Positions 26,959-34,614 of a DNA stretch of 64,000 bases are shown here, piece after piece. Where the stretch lies: the NCBI GenBank assembly GCA_012955965.1, contig JABBZI010000001.1:124001-188000 (forward strand). The letters are read 5' to 3'. Source of the DNA: Clostridioides difficile (GTDB taxonomy: Bacteria; Bacillota; Clostridia; Peptostreptococcales; Peptostreptococcaceae). The notes under the pieces were generated by a model. It was not told the origin of the DNA. It saw only the letters and a list, made by a program, of their open reading frames with translations, and searched no databases. The number at the start of each line of letters is the position of its first letter. Position 1 is the stretch's first letter. Both the position numbers and the translations under genes were made by a program.

Positions 26959-27966
26959 TCAATATTTATATCCAGTTAAATCTATTTGACTTTTAATATC
27001 ATAATGAAGTTTCTGACGTGTAAAAATAAAATTATTTTTATGAATTCCTATTGTCAATAATTCTGAATGTGGATGTTCTAAATGGCTATAAGCTATTGTA
27101 CAACCTGGAGTCATCCTTCCACCTACAAATACCATCGAATAATTTATAAAATATTCATCTAATAACTTATTTTCTATCAAGTGTGTGCAATATGAAGGAG
27201 ATTCTACACAGACTTTTTCTATTCCTAAATTTTTAAGTACATAAAGTAACACCTCAGAATCTGGCATACTATCTTTTCCAGTGACAATTACAGGAAAAAC
27301 ATCAAAATCTTTATATAATTCTTCAAATGTACAATCATCAACATCTTCAATTGAACTAAAACTTCCTATACACACATGTTTTAGAGGAGAGTTTTCTTTT
27401 ATATACTCCCAACCATTTGGAGATGTAGCTATGACCATTTTGTATTCTTGGCTTTTATCAACTTTAAATGTGTAGTGATTAAATGGAATATCTGTGGCAT
27501 CAAAAGAAACTACTACCCCACATGGTTGATATTTTTTATTTAAACAATATTTTCTTTGTTGTGTCAGACTTTCATCATATACATGACATGTTATTCCAGG
27601 TTCATTTTGTAAAGTTTTAGCTCCAATAATCACAGCATCTGAACACGTTCTTAATACATTTAAAACCCAAAAATCTGCTAGAGCACCATCTGGGTCTACA
27701 AAATTATTTTTTCCAATTAAAGGACCTGCCTTATTATCTTCATATGCCATCTTTCCATCAGAAGATAAAACCATAGAAGAAAATATATATGGTCTTTTTT
27801 CACTTGCTTCAGGAAAAAATAATTCTGTATAATACTCTACAACATCTGGTATACATACATCTTCTTTAGAATTTGCTTTTATTGTACTTAATAGCTTTTC
27901 ATTTCTATTCAATACATCTATTTTTAAATTACCTCTTGGTATACTAAAAAATTCAAGATTATTCAT
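26959..27966 (-). CDS. RibD C-terminal/DHFR-fold reductase-like protein
   Basis: 335 aa from the start at 27966 (MNNLEFFSIPRG). Residues about 60-330 match RibD_C: PYIFSSMVLSSDGKMA, LRTCSDAVIIGAKTLQNEPG, a Rossmann-like middle and the closing VFVGGRMTPG with the nucleotide-binding GG. The family reduces pyrimidine or pteridine-like substrates with NADPH (RibD/ArfC, archaeal dihydromethanopterin reductases and DHFR share the fold). There is no RibD deaminase domain and no other riboflavin gene nearby, so riboflavin synthesis is unlikely. Beside an Mch homologue it points to a pterin-like substrate (inference). The start has GAGGGTGG upstream and lies 26 bases past the previous stop. Confidence 0.78.
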   Translation of the reverse strand: MNNLEFFSIPRGNLKIDVLNRNEKLLSTIKANSKEDVCIPDVVEYYTELFFPEASEKRPYIFSSMVLSSDGKMAYEDNKAGPLIGKNNFVDPDGALADFWVLNVLRTCSDAVIIGAKTLQNEPGITCHVYDESLTQQRKYCLNKKYQPCGVVVSFDATDIPFNHYTFKVDKSQEYKMVIATSPNGWEYIKENSPLKHVCIGSFSSIEDVDDCTFEELYKDFDVFPVIVTGKDSMPDSEVLLYVLKNLGIEKVCVESPSYCTHLIENKLLDEYFINYSMVFVGGRMTPGCTIAYSHLEHPHSELLTIGIHKNNFIFTRQKLHYDIKSQIDLTGYKY

Positions 27967-27992
27967 ACTCTTACCACCCTCTCTTAATTGTT

Positions 27993-29390
27993 TTACAATC
28001 CATAAATTCTTTTTCCCCACTGTACATTACCTAGACCAACGTCAGATATTAATTTATTTGCTATTTGTTGAGTTTTATATAGAACCTTTTCTTCATCTAT
28101 AGTAGTTATCTGATTATTCTCCATAACCACTTTCCCATCTATAATAGATGTTTCTATGTTATTTGGAGTAGATGAATATATTAGTGAACTAATTGGGTCG
28201 TGAATTGGTATAGAAATTGAACTTTTGTATGGGTTATAAATTACAATATCGGCGTTTTTTCCTACCTCTATTGAACCTAGTGAGTCCAGTTTATTTATAG
28301 ATTTTGCTCCCCCCAACGTTGCCATTTCAAGTACACTTGATGAAGGTAAAAGTTTTGCATCTCTATGAGTAACCTTTTGTAATAATGTAGTCATCTTCAT
28401 TACTTCTAGCATATTTTGAGTATCATTACTAGCAGAACCATCGCATGCAAGACTTATAGTTAAACCTTCTTCTATAAATCTTGGAATTGGTGCCACTCCT
28501 GCTGCTAGAACCATATTAGATACAGGGTTGTGAGATATTTTAACATCATACTTTTTAAATAACTCTATGTCTTCATCTGACATGTGTATACAATGAACTG
28601 CAATAAAATCAGGACCTAAAATCCCCATCTTTTCAAGATATGGTACAGTTCTCATACCTCTATCATCTAAACAATATTTATCATCATCTTCAGTTTCAAG
28701 TAAATGCATTGTTATTGGTATATTAAGTTCATCAGCTATCTTTCTTATCTCTTTATAGCCAGCTTCTGTGTTATCCCATATAATCCCAGGTGCCAATGCC
28801 ATACTAATTCTTGAATGATTCTTATATTTTTTATCTAATCTTCTAACATCATCAAAGAATTTTTGTTCTGTATCATGATAAGTACAACCAAATTCCTCAG
28901 GAAATTTACTTGTATCTGTAAAACCTCTGCCAAGTATCCCTCTTATTCCTAAGTCTTCAAATGCTTGTATTACGCTATCATCAAGTCCTTCTTTTCCATG
29001 ACAATACATATAATCGAGTATGGTAGTTGTACCTGTTTTAATTGCTTCTATACACCCTGTTAATGCTGCATAATAGCAACACTCCTCATCTATCTTATGG
29101 ATAGCTCTTCTAACAGAGCTATCAAGCCAGTCTAGTAATAATTTATCTCTTCCTAATCCCTTTAATAAAGTCTGAAATAGATGAGAATGAGTACTTATAA
29201 ATCCAGGAAAAACAACTTTATCTTTAGCATCTATAGTTTTTTCTGAAACATATTTTTCTAGTAAATTAGCCTTTCCTATATCAATTATCTTGCTCTTTTC
29301 AATTATTATACAAGCATCTTTTAATATTTCCCTCTCAGTATTCATTGAAATTAGATAAGCGTTTTTAATTATCAAATCTACTTTTCTCAT
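27993..29390 (-). CDS. amidohydrolase of the TrzA/AtzA/8-oxoguanine deaminase group
   Basis: 465 aa. Metal-binding motif FPGFISTHSHLFQTLLKGLG, LHE-like segment ITMHLLETEDDD, AVHCIHMSDEDIELFKKYDV, SHNPVSNMVLAAGVAPIPRF and LACDGSASNDTQNMLE: the full set of the deaminating subgroup that includes chlorohydrolases, SsnA, guanine/8-oxoguanine and isoxanthopterin deaminases. Deamination of an amino-heterocycle is expected. Start 29390 (MRKVDLIIKN) has GGAGG 7 bases upstream; a frame extension to 29471 enters an intergenic hairpin. Next to a molybdenum hydroxylase it fits hydroxylation followed by deamination of a purine or pterin ring (inference). Confidence 0.85.
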   Translation of the reverse strand: MRKVDLIIKNAYLISMNTEREILKDACIIIEKSKIIDIGKANLLEKYVSEKTIDAKDKVVFPGFISTHSHLFQTLLKGLGRDKLLLDWLDSSVRRAIHKIDEECCYYAALTGCIEAIKTGTTTILDYMYCHGKEGLDDSVIQAFEDLGIRGILGRGFTDTSKFPEEFGCTYHDTEQKFFDDVRRLDKKYKNHSRISMALAPGIIWDNTEAGYKEIRKIADELNIPITMHLLETEDDDKYCLDDRGMRTVPYLEKMGILGPDFIAVHCIHMSDEDIELFKKYDVKISHNPVSNMVLAAGVAPIPRFIEEGLTISLACDGSASNDTQNMLEVMKMTTLLQKVTHRDAKLLPSSSVLEMATLGGAKSINKLDSLGSIEVGKNADIVIYNPYKSSISIPIHDPISSLIYSSTPNNIETSIIDGKVVMENNQITTIDEEKVLYKTQQIANKLISDVGLGNVQWGKRIYGL

Positions 29391-29432
29391 GCAGTAACCT
29401 CCATATAAATTTTCGCCATACTTTAATTTTGA

Positions 29433-29484
29433 CAGATAGTTTGGAGAGAAAAAATCTTTCGAGAAACGCATAACAAACTATCTG
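29433..29484 (-). other. intergenic hairpin between E2 and amidohydrolase genes
   Basis: Exact 11-bp inverted repeat CAGATAGTTTG/CAAACTATCTG with a 30-base loop containing a smaller GAAA/TTTC stem. Lies in the only sizeable gap (123 bases) between these two genes. Neither a T tail nor a known riboswitch core is visible; an mRNA processing or stability element is possible. Confidence 0.45.
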
Positions 29485-29513
29485 CCAGATTACTGTGGTG
29501 CTATAAAATTATT

Positions 29514-30779
29514 TTACATCCATCTAAAATCTAAAAGGTTTTGAGTGACTTCTTGAAGAAAACGTGCTCCAGGAGCTCCATCTACAACTCTATGGTCATG
29601 AGTCAAGCTCATATTCATTACAGAACCCGCATAAAATGCACCATCTTTTACAAGAACCTTCTCTATTATACTTCCAATGCCTAAAATGGCACTTTCTGGT
29701 GTATTTAATACTGGAGTAAAATAAGTTATTCCAAACATACCTAAATTAGTTATAGTAATAGTTCCATTACTCATTTCATCTTGATTTAATTGATTATTTT
29801 TAGCTCTTTCACTTAAATCACTCAACTCTATACATATAGTTCTTAAGTCTTTTAAATTTACATTCTTTATTACAGGGACTACTAATCCATTTGGAATATC
29901 TACAGCCACACCTACATTAATCTCATCATTTATTTTAAAATGATTTTCATCAAATACTTGTGTTCTAAGTTTAGGATGATTTTCAAGAGCCTGGGCTACA
30001 GCTTTTATTATAAGAGCTGTATAACTCAGTTTAATACCTGCGTTTTTATATTTTTCTTTTAAACTTTTATATACTTTAGTTAGATTTGTAATTTCTAGTT
30101 CAGTAGCAATCGTCGTTTGAGCTGTTGTCAATAAACTTTCATGCATTTTTTTTGCTATAACATTTTGCATTTGAGTCATTTTAATTACCACATCATTTTC
30201 CCCTATAGTTGTTTTAGCGTTCTTAATTTGAGGAATAGATGTAGCATCTTGCCGTACACTCTTTTCAGACACTTTGCTTTGATTAGTTTCTATTACCTTT
30301 TCTTCTAGATTTTTATTCATGAAGTTTTTCAAATCATCAATTGTTATTGCTCCATGTATTCCTGTCCCATCTATATTTGAATAGTTAATACCTTTCTCTT
30401 CAGCTATTTTTTTAGCTCTTGGAGTTATTTTCTTCTCCTTCTCCAAATTTTTCTCCTCTGTTATCTGCTCTAAATTTGGAGTATCTTCTTCTTTTTCTAT
30501 ATCTGTTTTAACTGTTGGATTAAGTCCACTAATATCTTCATTTGCATCTGCAATTATACAGATTATTTCCCCACAATTTACGACTTCACCCTCTTCAAAC
30601 AGTATCTTTCTTAGTACTCCACCTTCTGTTGCTTCAACTGTATTAGTTATCTTATCCGTTTCAATTTCTAAGAGTTCATCTCCCTTATTTACAATGGCAC
30701 CTTCTTCAATCAACCATGTACCAATTGTCCCATCTTCCATAGAAAGACCAAACTTTGGCATTTTAACCTCTGTAATCAT
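29514..30779 (-). CDS. lipoyl E2 acyltransferase of a 2-oxo acid/acetoin dehydrogenase complex
   Basis: 421 aa. One lipoyl domain (residues about 2-76; lipoylated K43 in IETDKITN), a linker, a peripheral subunit-binding domain (about 112-150: ITPRAKKIAEEKGINYSNID, GAITIDDL) and the catalytic domain ending with the active-site HDHRVVDGAPGARFL. It moves an acyl group from TPP-E1 to CoA. Located 17 bases after E1 beta. The acyl group transferred is not deducible; acetyl would fit an acetoin-dehydrogenase-like reaction. Confidence 0.93.
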   Translation of the reverse strand: MITEVKMPKFGLSMEDGTIGTWLIEEGAIVNKGDELLEIETDKITNTVEATEGGVLRKILFEEGEVVNCGEIICIIADANEDISGLNPTVKTDIEKEEDTPNLEQITEEKNLEKEKKITPRAKKIAEEKGINYSNIDGTGIHGAITIDDLKNFMNKNLEEKVIETNQSKVSEKSVRQDATSIPQIKNAKTTIGENDVVIKMTQMQNVIAKKMHESLLTTAQTTIATELEITNLTKVYKSLKEKYKNAGIKLSYTALIIKAVAQALENHPKLRTQVFDENHFKINDEINVGVAVDIPNGLVVPVIKNVNLKDLRTICIELSDLSERAKNNQLNQDEMSNGTITITNLGMFGITYFTPVLNTPESAILGIGSIIEKVLVKDGAFYAGSVMNMSLTHDHRVVDGAPGARFLQEVTQNLLDFRWM

Positions 30780-30796
30780 GACTTATCCTCCCTTGA

Positions 30797-31774
30797 TTAA
30801 TATTGCATAACTTCTCTACAAGCTTTAATTAGATTTTCTAATTTTGGCAAAACAAAGTCTTCTAAAACTGGTGCATATGCCACTGGAGCATCAATTGATG
30901 TAACTCTTTTTATTGGTGCACTTAGATACTCAAATACATCTTCATTTATCATGGCAGATATTTCAGCCGCCCATCCTCCTACTCTTGGTCCTTCTTGAGC
31001 AATAACCAATCTGCTAGTTTTTGCTACTGATTCTACTATGGTTTTTTTGTCATAAGGAAAAACAGTTCTAAGGTCGATTATCTCTACATTAATTCCTTCT
31101 TTTTGAAGTTCATTTGCAGCTTTATGTGCTAGACCTAACATCATTTGAGTAGCTACTATTGTAACATCACTACCAACTCTCTCAATCTCAGCCTCATACA
31201 AAGGTATCTCATATGGTTCAACTGGTACTTCACCCTTAACGTTATATAGCATTTTATGTTCCAAAAATAACACTGGATTATCGTTCTTTATAGCTGATAA
31301 TAACATACCTTTAGCTTCATAAGGTGTTGTTGGTGAAACCACTACAAGTCCTGGAGTATTCATAAACCATGATTCTGCACAAACTGAGTGATGATATGCA
31401 CAGCGTATACCAGCACCCTGCACTGCACGAACAGTAATTGGACAATGAGCTTTCCCTTGAAACATAAAATTAAGCTTTGCTGCATTATTTACAAGTTGGT
31501 CAAAACAAACACCTAAAAAATCTGCAAACATTATCTCAGGTACGGGTCTTAATCCACAAAGAGCTGCTCCATTTGATAATCCTAATATAGCTGACTCTGA
31601 TAAAGCCGTATCCTTGATTCTATTTGGCCATTTAGCCATTATCCCCTTAGTAATTCCAAAATCTCCACCCATTTTAGCAACATCTTCACCTAATATAAAA
31701 ACTCTATCATCATTTTCCATAGCTTGATGAAGTGCTTCATTTATTGCCATTCCATACGAAAGTTTTCTTCCCAT
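30797..31774 (-). CDS. E1 beta subunit, TPP-dependent dehydrogenase (AcoB/PdhB-like)
   Basis: 325 aa transketolase-type beta subunit. Marks include MAINEALHQAMENDDRVFIL, GEDVAKMGGDFGITKG, DTALSESAILGLSNGAALCG (glutamate that activates TPP) and the C-terminal transketolase_C region with IDAPVAYAPVLEDFVLP. Its ATG overlaps the stop of E1 alpha (TAATG), so the two are translationally coupled as usual for alpha2beta2 E1 enzymes. Confidence 0.93.
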   Translation of the reverse strand: MGRKLSYGMAINEALHQAMENDDRVFILGEDVAKMGGDFGITKGIMAKWPNRIKDTALSESAILGLSNGAALCGLRPVPEIMFADFLGVCFDQLVNNAAKLNFMFQGKAHCPITVRAVQGAGIRCAYHHSVCAESWFMNTPGLVVVSPTTPYEAKGMLLSAIKNDNPVLFLEHKMLYNVKGEVPVEPYEIPLYEAEIERVGSDVTIVATQMMLGLAHKAANELQKEGINVEIIDLRTVFPYDKKTIVESVAKTSRLVIAQEGPRVGGWAAEISAMINEDVFEYLSAPIKRVTSIDAPVAYAPVLEDFVLPKLENLIKACREVMQY

Positions 31775-32754
31775 TATCTTATTTCCACCTCTCTATCAAC
31801 ATATGTGTGTGTAACTGCATCTTTAACATCTGGCGATGGACTCTCCAATGAGAATCTTAGCATTTCTTGAACATCATCCTCTATTTCTTCTTCAATATCT
31901 TTAAGTACATTTTCTGACATACCTTCTCTCTCAATAAGTACTTTTCTAGTTAGCTTTATTGGGTCTCTATCTTTCCAATACTTAACTTCTTCTTCTGGTC
32001 TATATGCTGCAGGGTCTCCTGCAAAATGACCTTGCCAACGATAAGTAAGAAACTCTATTAATGTTGGACCTTCACCTTTTCTTGCTCTATCTGCTGCTTT
32101 TTCTACTATCTCAATTACCGCTTCTACATCATTCCCATCCACTCTATAACTTGGAATCTCGTATCCTTCACCCCATGTTTTTAATTCTTTTTGAGGATGA
32201 GAATCTGTATAGTGTGTAGATATAGCATACTGATTATTAAGTAAACAGTATATTATTGGTAATTTCCATGTAGCTGACATATTAAGACTTTCATGACAAG
32301 TACCTTCTCCTAAAGTTCCATCCCCTAAAAATACTGCTGTTACATCATCAGTTTCTTTATATACAGATGCAAAAGCTGTACCTAAGCAAGTTACCATAGT
32401 AGAACCTTGTATTCCATTGAATCCCATATTTCTACATTCAATATCGTTTATATGCATTGAACCACCTCTTCCACCATTTATACCTGTAGCTTTAGCAAAT
32501 ATTTCAGCCATTACAAGTTTTGGGTCGGTTCCACAAAGTGCTATAGTTCCATGTCCTCTATGGTCTGGAAATTTATAATCTGTTTTTCTAAGTGCATCTA
32601 CTACACCTGCTTGACAAGCCTCCTGCCCTATACTTAAATGTACAAATCCTGGTATAGTTCCATTTGCAGCATACTCTTCTATTACTTCTTCAAATCTTCG
32701 AATCATAACCATATCACGGTATAATTTTTCTAATCTTGTTTTATCTAACACCAT
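31774..32754 (-). CDS. E1 alpha subunit, TPP-dependent dehydrogenase (AcoA/PdhA-like)
   Basis: 326 aa. TPP/Mg-binding GDGTLGEGTCHESLNMSATW ending LNNQYAIST (the GDG...NN motif), RRFEEVIEEYAANGTIPG, and HRGHGTIALCGTDP. Length and motifs are closest to acetoin dehydrogenase and clostridial 2-oxo acid dehydrogenase alpha subunits. Oxidative cleavage or decarboxylation of a keto compound to an acyl-lipoyl product is expected. It follows the Mch-like gene by 35 bases within the cluster. Confidence 0.93.
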   Translation of the reverse strand: MVLDKTRLEKLYRDMVMIRRFEEVIEEYAANGTIPGFVHLSIGQEACQAGVVDALRKTDYKFPDHRGHGTIALCGTDPKLVMAEIFAKATGINGGRGGSMHINDIECRNMGFNGIQGSTMVTCLGTAFASVYKETDDVTAVFLGDGTLGEGTCHESLNMSATWKLPIIYCLLNNQYAISTHYTDSHPQKELKTWGEGYEIPSYRVDGNDVEAVIEIVEKAADRARKGEGPTLIEFLTYRWQGHFAGDPAAYRPEEEVKYWKDRDPIKLTRKVLIEREGMSENVLKDIEEEIEDDVQEMLRFSLESPSPDVKDAVTHTYVDREVEIR

Positions 32755-32789
32755 TTTGTATCCCCCTAAATTAATAGAATTTAAATCAT

Positions 32790-33749
32790 TTATTTTAAAA
32801 AACTTCTTTCAAGAGCTGCATAATTTATCTCTCCTGATGAAAATGATTTTCCAGTATTTATATTGTGTATCTGTATTTTTCCAATTGAATGCACATCATG
32901 GTCTACATAGAAAAAATCTCTTCCTGCTTTTTCAAATACATCCTCAAATAATTCTCCATAATTTGGAGACGAAGTTTTCCCTGCCAATTGATGTATAGTC
33001 TTGGCAATAGCAGTATCAGTTGAATCTACCCAAAACTCAGTCTCACTGCCATAAATTAATGCATCATTTATTCTTCCCATAGTCTTAATTTCATCTTTTA
33101 CTATTGGTGCTATTGGCGCTTTCCCTCTTGCAAGTACGATTTGACTTGCATCAAAATTTTTTTCAAACATTTTATGGCATACTTGCTCAATGATTCTTGC
33201 TGATACCTGCATTGATGCTACAATACACGTACTAGGTGAAATCAATATATATGTGTCTTCAGGTTTTACTTTACAAGCATTTGCAACTTCTAAAATAGTT
33301 TTATCATCAGGGTATTTTATATCTTGAATGCATAAGACTGCTTCATGATAATCATCTTTGTATGGAGTCATTTCAAAATACCAATCTGATTTAACCCTTG
33401 CTAAAGCTCTTGCTGGACCTGAGCCTATAGTCGCAAACTCTCCTTCACCTAGTTTCCACCCTGCAATCTGTGAACCCATACATGCGATTAAAGGCTTATC
33501 TATGAATACTTCAACAGACGAAAAAGAATATTCTTCATTTAATTTAAAATCTCCCAGTGTCACTATTCCTAAATCACCTATAGAAGCTCTGGTAAATAAA
33601 ACACCTGCTTTCCAACTTCCACTACAATTTAGACCCATATCAATTATAGTTGCTCCACAATTTGTCTTAATAATCTCACATCCTAAAGATTCTGCATCTT
33701 CCAGTATTTCTCTTACTACTACCATCGCCTTTTTATTTAAACTTATCAT
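32790..33749 (-). CDS. methenyl-tetrahydromethanopterin cyclohydrolase (Mch) homologue
   Basis: 319 aa from MISLNKKAM (GAGAGG 8 bases upstream). The whole length follows archaeal and methylotroph Mch: an S-(L/V)-N-x-x-A opening, NCGATIIDMGLNCSGSWKAG, GSQIAGWKLGEGEFATIGSG with PARAL, the APIAPIVKDEIKTMGRINDA block with LIYGSETEFW, and a GELFEDVFEKAGRDFFYVD end. Mch hydrolyses N5,N10-methenyl-tetrahydromethanopterin to the formyl form in methanogenesis and formaldehyde oxidation. Clostridia use tetrahydrofolate and FolD/Fch instead, and no other methanopterin enzyme adjoins. So it probably acts on a different N-C-N bridged heterocycle in this cluster. Family membership is seen; the altered substrate is inference. 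Confidence 0.85.
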   Translation of the reverse strand: MISLNKKAMVVVREILEDAESLGCEIIKTNCGATIIDMGLNCSGSWKAGVLFTRASIGDLGIVTLGDFKLNEEYSFSSVEVFIDKPLIACMGSQIAGWKLGEGEFATIGSGPARALARVKSDWYFEMTPYKDDYHEAVLCIQDIKYPDDKTILEVANACKVKPEDTYILISPSTCIVASMQVSARIIEQVCHKMFEKNFDASQIVLARGKAPIAPIVKDEIKTMGRINDALIYGSETEFWVDSTDTAIAKTIHQLAGKTSSPNYGELFEDVFEKAGRDFFYVDHDVHSIGKIQIHNINTGKSFSSGEINYAALERSFLK

Positions 33750-33774
33750 TTTTATACCTCTCAATATATTTTAT

Positions 33775-34509
33775 TTATGCCTTTTTTCCACAGACATCAA
33801 TTGCCGCTCCCATTATTGGACTAGCTTCATCAGATGCTAGAAAAGTCACAATTTTTGATACTTCTTCTACTTGCAACATTTCTTCAAGTGGTATTGTAAC
33901 TGCATCATCATAATCGAATCTTTTTCTTGTATATTCTGTATTTGTCATTCCTAAATATATTGCATTTACATTAATCCCATATTCTTTCACTTCTTCAGAT
34001 AGAGTTTGAGTAAAACTTACCACACCTCCTTTAGAAGCAGCATATGCACAAAATCCGGGAAAAAAATGTTTTGCTGCTGTTGAACTAATATTTATTATTT
34101 TTCCATATTTATTATCTATCATTGTTTGTAGAACAGCCTTAGTACAATAGAAAGTTCCACTCAAATTTGTCTTTATCTGAGCATCCCATTCTTCAACCGT
34201 AGTATCAATTACTGGACATGATTTATGAATAGCAACATTATTAATCAAGACATCTACAGTCCCAAATTTTTCTATTAAGTTTTTAAAGCAATTATCCACG
34301 TCTTCCGATTTACTTACATCACAAACTGCAACGAATGCTCTCCCTCCTGATTTGATAATTTTACCCGCAATATTATCCAACTTATTTTTAGTTCTTCCAA
34401 TCAAAATTACAATTGCACCTTCTATTCCAAAATCTAAAGCAAAACCTGCTCCTAATCCTTGACCTGCTCCTGTTATCACAACAACCTTATCTCTAAATCT
34501 TAAATCCAT
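33775..34509 (-). CDS. short-chain dehydrogenase/reductase (SDR)
   Basis: 244 aa from MDLRFRDKV. Classical SDR: cofactor loop VITGAGQGLGAGFALDFG, NNVAIHKS (NNAG variant), catalytic S in IINISSTAAKH and YAASKGGV with Tyr and Lys. Close in pattern to FabG-like 3-oxoacyl reductases but used widely for alcohol oxidation. Here it lies between a molybdenum hydroxylase and the Mch homologue; oxidation of a side-chain hydroxyl ahead of TPP-dependent cleavage is a sensible role (inference). An in-frame start at 34566 lies further upstream but without a better site. Confidence 0.88.
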   Translation of the reverse strand: MDLRFRDKVVVITGAGQGLGAGFALDFGIEGAIVILIGRTKNKLDNIAGKIIKSGGRAFVAVCDVSKSEDVDNCFKNLIEKFGTVDVLINNVAIHKSCPVIDTTVEEWDAQIKTNLSGTFYCTKAVLQTMIDNKYGKIINISSTAAKHFFPGFCAYAASKGGVVSFTQTLSEEVKEYGINVNAIYLGMTNTEYTRKRFDYDDAVTIPLEEMLQVEEVSKIVTFLASDEASPIMGAAIDVCGKKA

Positions 34510-34614
34510 AACCACCACACCCTTTACATTCACAGAATTTATACTTACATCTAGAAAAAGTGCCACACTACAGTATCTAAAATTTCTTAAATAATTCTTT
34601 CTTGTAAGAAAAGA

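Noticed and set aside
32790-33749. Ring-opening amidohydrolase (barbiturase/cyanuric acid hydrolase) reading of this gene
   Set aside because: Considered because of the purine context, but the sequence lacks the triplicate-domain pattern and matches Mch motifs throughout.
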